From Caulochytrium protostelioides (taxonomy: Eukaryota; Chytridiomycota; Caulochytriomycetes; Caulochytriales; Caulochytriaceae), in NCBI GenBank assembly GCA_003615045.1, contig ML014358.1:1-22507 (forward strand): 22,507 nucleotides of DNA, given 5' to 3'. The translations under genes were made by a program, and so were the position numbers. The notes beneath the pieces were generated by a model, which saw nothing but the letters and a program-made list of their open reading frames with translations, was not told the origin of the DNA and searched no databases. Shown in pieces: positions 1-7,498 of the stretch (the stretch's first letter is position 1; each line of letters opens with the position of its first letter).

Positions 1-57
1 CCGCCGCCGCCGCCCGCCGCCGCCGCCCGCCGCCGCCCGCGGCCGCCCGCCGCCGCC
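1..57. repeat. CCG-rich trinucleotide-like block
   Basis: Runs of CCG interrupted by CCCG steps fill the first 57 bases. The block is cut by the window edge, so it is unclear whether it is intergenic or belongs to a low-complexity coding region of a gene to the left. Confidence 0.8.
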
Positions 58-371
58 ATCGGCATCGGTCGCGAAGAGAACGCCCAGCCTAGCCGCGCCG
101 GGTGCTGGCGGGTGCCGTGGCTTGGCGCGTGGCCTCCCGGCAGGCCTCCCGACGGACCGCCCAGCGGAACGGGCGACCGGACACGGCGACGCGCCGGGGC
201 TGATCGCCGTCGCGGTGGCATGAGCGGCGCGCGTTCCCGGGTGCCGTGAGTCTTGTTGTGCGGCCGCTGGCGCGACTCCCGGTGGTTGGGCGACGGCGTC
301 GGCGCGACACACGCAGCGCAGCGCGCGGCGGGCGAGATCACCTTGGGCCGCGGCCCGCAAGGACCGCGTGC

Positions 372-416
372 GACGACCGCGACGACCGCGACGATCGCGA
401 CGACCGCGACGACCGT
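372..416. repeat. 9-bp tandem repeat, five units
   Basis: Five copies of GACGACCGC follow one another, the third with T for C (GACGATCGC) and the last ending in T. One + strand frame reads Asp-Asp-Arg repeats, but that frame has no ATG start or domain. I read it as a simple minisatellite in the myosin upstream region. Confidence 0.85.
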
Positions 417-1004
417 GACAGCAGCGGACGGAGGGATCGACACGCGCTGGCTGACGGACGCACGGACCGAGGGACGAAAGGACCGGCACACCGCCGCGCG
501 CCGAGCGGCTCAGACGCTACGGTCCGGACGCCGAGGAAAGAGACGCGGCACCTGAGCATCCCGTGCAGCATTGTTCCGCTGAGCCTGCGCACGCTGATTC
601 TCCCTGTTGGGCGCCGCGAAGCGCGTTCGTTGGCGCAGAGGCCCGCGTCGATCCGATCGACGGACCACGTCACGACCCGGCCGCTGTATTTGTTGCGTGA
701 GCAAACGGCGGCGGCGGCGGCCCTTTCACCCCGTCAGCGGCATGCGTCGGTACGCCCTGGCCCGGCTCGCTCATTTCTCTCTGCCTCTCTGCTAGTCAGC
801 CCAAACAACCGCCCCTCGCCGTGACGCTGGTCCGTTACAAAACCATCGCTCTCCACCGACCTGGTTTGACCCTGGCCGACCGAATTGCCTCATTTCTGCT
901 TCTGTCACCAGGACCACGCGCGCGTCGCCGCAGTTCTCTCGCAATCGCCGTGCCTGCTCGTCTGTCCTGCACTGGCCGTGCCGTGCTGTGCCGCGGCTTG
1001 AAGA

Positions 1005-1034
1005 TTTTTGCTTTTGCTTTTGCTTTTGCTTTTC
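1005..1034. repeat. TTTTGC hexamer repeat in a T-rich tract
   Basis: Five near-identical 6-bp units (CTTTTG register) form a T-rich island in otherwise GC-rich DNA about 0.8 kb upstream of the myosin ATG. It could act as a nucleosome-poor promoter element, but nothing here proves that. Confidence 0.85.
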
Positions 1035-1785
1035 TAGACGGCCGATCGCCCCGCATTGCCGCATCGCCGCTCCGCAACTCCCGCGCGCCGCGTTGCGCAA
1101 TCGGTAGGAGGTGGCCTTCTGCATTCTCCGCGTCGGGCGCTGCCATTGGTCCGTGCCGCCCCCCCACGCCCCCGCCCCGCGGCGCTGGTCCCGCAAGGCC
1201 TCAGGCGCCGGACGCCGACCTCGCCGGTCTGACGCTCGTGTGGAGCTCGTGTGACCTTAGACGGCGGCGCCCCGGCCCCCCGCGGCATCCAACTCCGACA
1301 CGCGTCGGCATCCGGATGAGATATTGTTAACGAGGCCAGCGACGCGCCCCCGATCCACCAGCGCGAGCGAGCGGCTCCGTGCGTCGCGTCTTCGCCGCTG
1401 CGGCTCCGTCCTGGCCCTCGCCCTCGCCCTCGCCCGCGTCGCCCTCTCCCGCGTCGGTCGAGACCGCGTCGTCCGACATCGTGCCGCCTGCCGCTTGCTG
1501 TGGCGCTGACCTCACCTTCTCTGCGGCTTGCACGTCGCCTGCTCCGTCCCGCTCTGCCGCTCCCGGTCGCGCTGGGACGTGCGCGGCTGCGCCATCCTTG
1601 GGCGGCTCGACCCGGGCGTCTCGGTTGCGGATCTGAGAGCCCGTTGATCGTGGTCGTCGCGATTGTCGCGATCCAGACCAGTCCTCGCGCCGGGCCAGAT
1701 CCTCATCGGCATCGCTCCGCCGTGGCCGTTGCCGCCGCCGCTGCCCCTGCCGTGGCCGCGGTGATCCCGCCCCAGCGTTGCTGTT

Positions 1786-1796
1786 GCCGCCATTTT
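1786..1796 (+). promoter_or_regulatory. CCGCCATTTT element near the myosin start (YY1-like motif)
   Basis: The sense strand reads GCCGCCATTTT ending 19 bp before the myosin ATG. Its reverse complement, AAAATGGCGGC, matches the animal YY1 consensus. A near-identical element in the same orientation lies just upstream of TRS120 (19426-19436). Function is inferred only from position and similarity; GCCGCC words are common at this base composition. Confidence 0.25.
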
Positions 1797-1815
1797 ACCG
1801 AAATCCGTCGCCGCC

Positions 1816-4800
1816 ATGGTGGTCCCCTTCCCCGACGAGAAGGCGTTTGACGCCTATGTCGTCGGCACGAAGGCCTGGTTCCCCGATGAGGAGGAAGGCT
1901 GGGTCGTCGGCACACTGACCTCGAAGGCGGTTGAGGGCGGCAAGCTGCTGATGGCGTTCCACCCGGAGGGCGGCGCCGCGTCGAAAAGCAAGAACAAGGA
2001 CAAACCCATCGTCTTTGAGCGGACGCTCGACCAGCTGCAGGCCTCCAAGTTCGCCGACCTCCCGCCGCTCAAGAACCCGCCGATCCTCGAGGGCATCGAC
2101 GATCTGGCGAATCTGTCCTATCTCCATGAGCCCGAGGTGCTGCACAATGTCAGGATACGTTACATGCAGGAACAAATTTATACCTACTCGGGCATCGTGC
2201 TGATTGCGATGAATCCGTTCTCGCGGCTGGCCATCTACTCGCCCGAAATCATGCGCGAATACTCGGGCAAGCGCCGCGGGGAGCTCGAACCCCATCTGTT
2301 TGCCGTCGCCGAAGAAGCTTACCGCACCATGATCACGGAGCGCCGCAACCAGAGCATCATTGTGTCGGGCGAGTCTGGCGCCGGCAAGACGCAGAGCGCC
2401 AAGTACATTATGCGGTACTTTGCCATCGTGGACGACCTGACCAAGCAGAGCATGTCGCGATCGAGCAGCCTGCAGAACGACATGGCCGGCGTGGCCGACG
2501 GCGACAAAAGTAGCGCCGTGGGCTCGCGCACCGAGATCGAGCAGGCCGTGCTCTCGACCAACCCGATCATGGAGTCGTTCGGCAACTCCAAGACGACGCG
2601 CAACGACAACTCGTCCCGGTTCGGCAAGTATATCGAGATCCTGTTCACGCCGCCTGACAAGGCCACACAGTCCGTGTCCATTATCGGCGCCACCATCCGC
2701 ACGTATCTGCTCGAGCGGTCGCGACTCATCTTCCAGCCGGCAAACGAGCGCAACTACCACATCTTCTACCAGCTGTGCGCGGCCACGCCTGCGGCCGAGC
2801 GCAAAGAGCTGGGCCTCGGCCCGTGGGACAGCTTCTTTTATCTGAATCAGGGCGGCGTCGGCGTCGTGCCGGGGATCGACGATGCGGCCGAGTTCGCCAT
2901 CACCCAAAAGGCGCTGTCCACCATCGGCATCTCGGTCTCGGCGCAGTGGGACATCTTCCGCATCTGTGCGGCCTTGCTGCACATCGGCAACATCAAGATC
3001 ACCGCGAACCGCGACCAGGCGGCCATTGCGAGCGACGACGCCGCGCTCGTCAAAGCCACCGAGCTGCTCGGCCTCGACCGCGAGCTCTTCAAGAAGTGGA
3101 TCACCCACAAGCAGATCATCACCCGCAGCGAGAAAATCGTCACGAGCCTCAACGCCTACCAAGCCGTCACGGGTCGCGACTCGGTCGCCAAGTTCATCTA
3201 CTCGACGCTGTTCGACTGGCTCGTCAAGCTGATCAATATCAATTTGCGCGGATCCGACAGCCATGTCCACGACACGCGCTTTATCGGCGTGCTGGACATC
3301 TATGGGTTCGAGCACTTCAAGCGCAACTCGTTTGAGCAGTTCTGCATCAACTACGCGAACGAGAAGCTTCAGCAGGAGTTCAACCAGCACGTGTTCAAGC
3401 TCGAGCAGGAAGAATACGTGGCGGAGCAGATCTCGTGGTCCTTTATAGACTTCAACGACAACCAGCCCTGCATCGACATGATCGAGGGCAAGCTCGGCAT
3501 TCTGGATCTGCTCGATGAGGAATCGCGCATGCCCTCGGGCGCCGACGCCAACCTCATTAACAAGCTGTACACGCGCTTCGCGCCGGCCGAGCACAAGTTC
3601 TTCGAGAAGCCGCGGTTTGGGCAGGCCGCGTTCACCATCAAGCACTACGCGACCGACGTCACGTACGAGACCGACGGCTTTATCGAAAAAAACAAGGACA
3701 CCGTCAGCGACGAGCAGCTCCAGGTCCTGAGCGAGACGTCGTTTGCCTTCCTCAAGGAGGTGATCGCGACCGTGCCGCAAGCCGCGGCGTCGGCGACACC
3801 CCAGCCGCCGACGAGCGGCCGGCCCAGCGGGAGCAGCGCGACGAAGAAGCCGACGCTCGGCTCGATCTTCAAGGGCTCGCTCGTGCAGCTGATGGACACG
3901 ATCCGGAGCACCGACTCGCACTACATCCGCTGTATCAAGCCGAACCAGGCCAAGAAAGCGTTCGGGTTCGAGTCGCAAATGGTTTTGCAGCAGCTGCGCG
4001 CGTGCGGCGTGCTCGAAACCATTCGCATCAGCTGCGCGGGCTACCCGTCGCGATGGACGTACCAGGAGTTCGCCGACCGCTACTACCTGCTCATCCACAG
4101 CCGCGGCTGGGTCGAGGACGCGCGGGCGATGGCGCTCGCCATCGTGTCCGCCTCGATCCACGCCGAAGACAAGTACCAGATGGGCCTGACGAAGATCTTT
4201 TTCCGCGCGGGGCAACTGGCGTTCCTCGAGAAACTCCGCACCGAGCGCCTGCGCGCTTGCGTCGTCACGCTCCAGAAGAACATGCGCCGCGTGCTGTACC
4301 AGCGGCGCTTCCTTGCGATGCGCGCGGCCGCCATTCGCATCCAGACAGCGTACCGCGGCCACCGCGCCCGCCAGGAGGCCACGCGCCGCCGGCAGACCGC
4401 CGCCGCGGTCCGGCTGCAGACCGCCGTGCGCGCCTGGCTCGCCCGCCACCACTACCAGAACCTACGCCGCGCGACGCTGTTCGTGCAGGCGATCGTGCGC
4501 GCCAAGATTGCGCGACGCGAGCGGTTGGGGCGCGACCAGCGCGACGCGGTGCAGACGATCCAGCGCGTGTGGCGCGGGCACCGCGCGCGGCGGGAGGTCC
4601 GCCGCGTGCTCGCGCGCGTGATCCTGATCCAGTCGTGCATCCGCCGGCGCCGCGCCATCCGCGAGATCGCGGCGCTGCGCGTCGAGGCACGCAGCGTGGG
4701 CAAGCTCAAGGAGACCAACTACAAGCTCGAGGGCAAGCTGGTCGAGCTGTCGCAGCAGTTGCAGGCTAAGCAGAGCGAGGAGCGCGCCACGCAGGACCAC

Positions 4801-6657
4801 GTGTCCCACCTCGAAGCGCAGCTCGCCAGCCTCAAGGACAAGTATGCCGCGGCGTTCAAGTCCTCCAAATCGGCACAAGCGACCGCTGCGGAGGATCTGT
4901 CGGGCTTGAAGCACGAGGTGAGCAAACTCCGCTCGGAGCGCGACCAGCTCCAAAAGGAGAACGACAAGATGACGCATGCGCAGAAGCGCACCGAGGAGGA
5001 GCTCGCCGCCCTCCAGACGACGTATGCGGCGCAGAAGGACGCGTACGACAAGCTGCGCAAGGACATCAAGATGGGCAAGCTGAAGACGGGCGACGACAAG
5101 GAGACCGAGCAGCTGCGCAAGGACGTGGCCTCGCTGCGCGACCAGGTGGGCAAGCTGCTGGCGGGCAAATGGAAGAACGACCGCGTTGCGGACCAGCTTC
5201 TTGCCGAGACGCAGAGTCCCGGCGGCAGCAGCGTCGGCGGGCTGCCGGACCCGCTCGTGATCCGCGGACATCACCATCACCACCACCTCGGCGGCGCCGG
5301 CGACTTGATCCTCGGCGCCGGCATGGAGCAGGCGCAGGCGCGCCACCGCCGTCACTCGCTCGAGGGCATCCTGAGCCCGACCGCGAGCCACCATCGTCTC
5401 AACCGCGGGTCGATGATGCTCGATGGCCCCGCCTTGTTTGGCGAGACGGACGAGCGCAATGCGCCCGAGATCGACCGCGGCACCCGCGCGCTTGAAGATC
5501 CTGGACTGGCGCAGGAGATGACTGATCAGCTCATCACGAACCTGCGCATCCCGCTGCCGTCGACGCAGTCGGTCGCGACCAAGAAGGAAATCTTTTTCCC
5601 GGCGCACTTGATGGGGCTCGTGATGTCGCAGTACCTCAAGAACCACATGAGCCAGCAAATGGTCGAGGTGATGACCGGCAACATGATGGCGATCCAGGCG
5701 CTGACGACCAAGTTCGAAGACGACTACGTCAGCGCCTTCTGGCTGAGCAACTGCTTTGAGCTGTTGTGTATTGTCAAGACCGCACAGGAGACGCATGCTC
5801 GCGAAAACCGCAAGAAGCGGCCCAACCTCACTGACGTCACGGACAAGGAGCGTGCGCTCGACCAGGTCCGCCAGAAGCTGGATTACCTGCTGATCGAGAT
5901 CTACCACGGTTGGATCCGCGAGCTCAAGAAGCGGCTCTCCAACATGATCGTGCCGGCCGTCATCGAGAACCAGAGCCTGCCGGGCTACATCTGCAAGCAG
6001 ATGGGCGGGCTCTGGGGCAAGTGGGGCAAGGCTACCCAGGGCACGCCCTTTACCATCGAGCAGCTGCTCAACTTTTTGTCGAAGCTCGCCAAGACGATGC
6101 GCTGCTACTACATGGAGGAGAGCATGAGCCGCCAGATCCTCACCGAGTTCCTGCGCGTGATCGGCGTGTCCTCGTTTAACCATTTGCTGATGCGCAAGAA
6201 CTTCTGCACGTGGAAGCGCGGCGTCCAGATCCAGTACAACGTCTCCCGGCTCGAGGAGTGGTGCACCGGCCACGGCATCGCCGAGGCCACGCTGCACCTC
6301 CAGCAACTCCTCCAGGCCGCGAAGCTGCTCACGCTGAACAAGACCTCGCCGCAGGACATCGAGACCATCTTCGACGTGTGCTTCCTGCTCAACCCGACAC
6401 AGATCAAGAAGCTCCTCAGCCTCTACTACGCGGCCGACTTTGACTCGCCGCTGAGCCCCGAGCTCCTCAACATTGCCGCGTCGCGCGCGATCCTCAACGA
6501 GAAGAGCGATTCGCTGCTGCTCGATCTCGAGCAAGCCCCCGATTTCACCAAGCCCCCGGTGCATGCTGTGCACCACTTGGACAAGTTCATTCCGTCGTGG
6601 ACCTCCTTGCCGCACCTCACCAGTCTCATCACCATTGCCGCGAACTCGATTGCTTAG
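1816..6657 (+). CDS. MYO2: Class V myosin heavy chain (actin-based cargo motor)
   Basis: This motor carries secretory vesicles and organelles along actin cables. The 1613-residue reading frame is uninterrupted and close to the usual fungal class V length. The ATG sits in a strong context (GCCGCCATGG). Visible parts in order: an SH3-like N-terminal domain (about 12-60); the motor, with P-loop GESGAGKT (185-192), switch I NDNSSRFG (263-270), switch II DIYGFE (494-499) and HYIRCIKPN (702-710). Glu439 occupies the TEDS position, 16 residues before the DSVAK motif, as usual in class V. Six IQ motifs (about 816-953) would bind calmodulin-type light chains. A coiled coil (about 957-1121) implies dimerisation. 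A low-complexity linker containing six consecutive His (1152-1157) leads to a globular tail with DIL domain (about 1236-1600), the cargo-binding part. Loop 2 (about 656-676) is Pro/Ser/Thr-rich. The paralogue assignment is uncertain; the class is not. Confidence 0.97.
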   Translation: MVVPFPDEKAFDAYVVGTKAWFPDEEEGWVVGTLTSKAVEGGKLLMAFHPEGGAASKSKNKDKPIVFERTLDQLQASKFADLPPLKNPPILEGIDDLANLSYLHEPEVLHNVRIRYMQEQIYTYSGIVLIAMNPFSRLAIYSPEIMREYSGKRRGELEPHLFAVAEEAYRTMITERRNQSIIVSGESGAGKTQSAKYIMRYFAIVDDLTKQSMSRSSSLQNDMAGVADGDKSSAVGSRTEIEQAVLSTNPIMESFGNSKTTRNDNSSRFGKYIEILFTPPDKATQSVSIIGATIRTYLLERSRLIFQPANERNYHIFYQLCAATPAAERKELGLGPWDSFFYLNQGGVGVVPGIDDAAEFAITQKALSTIGISVSAQWDIFRICAALLHIGNIKITANRDQAAIASDDAALVKATELLGLDRELFKKWITHKQIITRSEKIVTSLNAYQAVTGRDSVAKFIYSTLFDWLVKLININLRGSDSHVHDTRFIGVLDIYGFEHFKRNSFEQFCINYANEKLQQEFNQHVFKLEQEEYVAEQISWSFIDFNDNQPCIDMIEGKLGILDLLDEESRMPSGADANLINKLYTRFAPAEHKFFEKPRFGQAAFTIKHYATDVTYETDGFIEKNKDTVSDEQLQVLSETSFAFLKEVIATVPQAAASATPQPPTSGRPSGSSATKKPTLGSIFKGSLVQLMDTIRSTDSHYIRCIKPNQAKKAFGFESQMVLQQLRACGVLETIRISCAGYPSRWTYQEFADRYYLLIHSRGWVEDARAMALAIVSASIHAEDKYQMGLTKIFFRAGQLAFLEKLRTERLRACVVTLQKNMRRVLYQRRFLAMRAAAIRIQTAYRGHRARQEATRRRQTAAAVRLQTAVRAWLARHHYQNLRRATLFVQAIVRAKIARRERLGRDQRDAVQTIQRVWRGHRARREVRRVLARVILIQSCIRRRRAIREIAALRVEARSVGKLKETNYKLEGKLVELSQQLQAKQSEERATQDHVSHLEAQLASLKDKYAAAFKSSKSAQATAAEDLSGLKHEVSKLRSERDQLQKENDKMTHAQKRTEEELAALQTTYAAQKDAYDKLRKDIKMGKLKTGDDKETEQLRKDVASLRDQVGKLLAGKWKNDRVADQLLAETQSPGGSSVGGLPDPLVIRGHHHHHHLGGAGDLILGAGMEQAQARHRRHSLEGILSPTASHHRLNRGSMMLDGPALFGETDERNAPEIDRGTRALEDPGLAQEMTDQLITNLRIPLPSTQSVATKKEIFFPAHLMGLVMSQYLKNHMSQQMVEVMTGNMMAIQALTTKFEDDYVSAFWLSNCFELLCIVKTAQETHARENRKKRPNLTDVTDKERALDQVRQKLDYLLIEIYHGWIRELKKRLSNMIVPAVIENQSLPGYICKQMGGLWGKWGKATQGTPFTIEQLLNFLSKLAKTMRCYYMEESMSRQILTEFLRVIGVSSFNHLLMRKNFCTWKRGVQIQYNVSRLEEWCTGHGIAEATLHLQQLLQAAKLLTLNKTSPQDIETIFDVCFLLNPTQIKKLLSLYYAADFDSPLSPELLNIAASRAILNEKSDSLLLDLEQAPDFTKPPVHAVHHLDKFIPSWTSLPHLTSLITIAANSIA

Positions 6658-7497
6658 GCGGGGCGGCGGGGCCTTGGCCCATGAGCTCGAGACAGGAACC
6701 ACAGTCGAGTCCCTCTTTCAACTCTGGCCCGTATTCGTCATTGCTTCGTCTCGGCTTCGTATGCATTGCTTATGGACTTTTTATCGGTGCTGGCCAGACA
6801 TCGGGTTGACGTCGTTTTCAGCTTCGCCTCACTCCATCTCCAAATTTTGTAGAATGTCCTCTCAAGGAGTATGAGTAGTTCGAGTAGTACGAAAACGAAA
6901 CTATGAAGCGTCGTCCCTGCTCTGAACCCCCGTGGCGCGCCCGCGCATGACCCGACTCCGGCCGATCGTCGTGGGGATGAAGCTTATGATAGGATCATCC
7001 TGCATGAGAGGACCGACTCCGTCGCACGTTTGTCATAACCGGATCAAACGTTAAATGTACATGGGTGCCGTCACAGGAACGCGCACCGCCAGCGAGTGGT
7101 GAAGAGGAGAAAAGGGGACACGCAATATCGCTCTCCGATTAAACGGAAAAGAGACGATCGGTAAGACAACACAAAAACAAGGAAACGAGGGAGTAAGGAC
7201 GGAGGCGAGAGGGAGGGAGGGGTGGGAAGAAGTGAGCACGAAAGCCAGCATCATGGAAACCTCCGTATACGATTCATATCGATTGCAGACCGTTGGTCTG
7301 GAAGGGAAGATGCATGGATGCAGAGACGATGCGGTCTCGCGCCCGGGGCGGAAGGGCACAAGAAAGTGGAAAACGAAAAAAAAAAGAAAAAGGAACGGGT
7401 GAAGAGAGGGTCAAGTCGGAGAGAGCACCGACGAGTTCCGTCAATGAAAAGACCACGTGCTAGCAAGCGAGCCAGCTGATCAGTTCAGCTGATGAGT
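6658..7497. other. Shared 3' region between convergent genes
   Basis: The myosin (+) and zinc-finger (-) genes end towards each other across about 840 bp. The DNA is clearly less GC-rich than the coding parts. It has purine-rich stretches around 7080-7420, including an A-rich run near 7376-7392 that would be T-rich on the zinc-finger transcript strand. No exact AATAAA was recognised for either gene, and no open frame shows a domain. It most likely contains both 3' UTRs and polyadenylation sites. Confidence 0.6.
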
Positions 7498-7498
7498 T
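7473..7498. repeat. 13-bp imperfect duplication with stem-loop potential
   Basis: CAGCTGATCAGTT is followed at once by CAGCTGATGAGTT, one mismatch in 13. Within it, CAGCTGA (7473-7479) and TCAGCTG (7485-7491) are inverted repeats separated by five bases. The duplication ends at the first base of the zinc-finger stop codon (7498-7500, TGA on the minus strand), so any hairpin would form just after that stop. Confidence 0.7.

Larger units (their letters stand above)
1..1815. other. Upstream region of the myosin gene, no gene supported
   Basis: No reading frame here has a recognisable domain or an ATG in good context with protein-like composition. The frames that stay open are Arg/Ser/Pro-rich and reflect GC content. 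The stretch holds a CCG-rich block at the left edge, a 9-bp tandem repeat (372-416), a TTTTGC hexamer repeat (1005-1034) and a GCCCTC hexamer repeat near 1414-1435. A small AT-rich patch lies around 1316-1331. Pyrimidine-rich DNA from about 1380 to 1800 leads into the myosin ATG and probably contains its core promoter and 5' UTR. An untranslated-leader intron cannot be excluded. The left edge could also hold the end of an unseen upstream gene. Confidence 0.6.

Noticed and set aside
246-824. 192-codon plus-strand frame with Asp-Asp-Arg repeats
   Set aside because: It starts at GTG, the repeats come from the 9-bp minisatellite, and no domain or ATG context supports it.
1316-1330. Five-codon upstream reading frame (ATG to TAA) before the myosin gene
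   Set aside because: The transcription start is unknown and the frame is too short to distinguish from chance.
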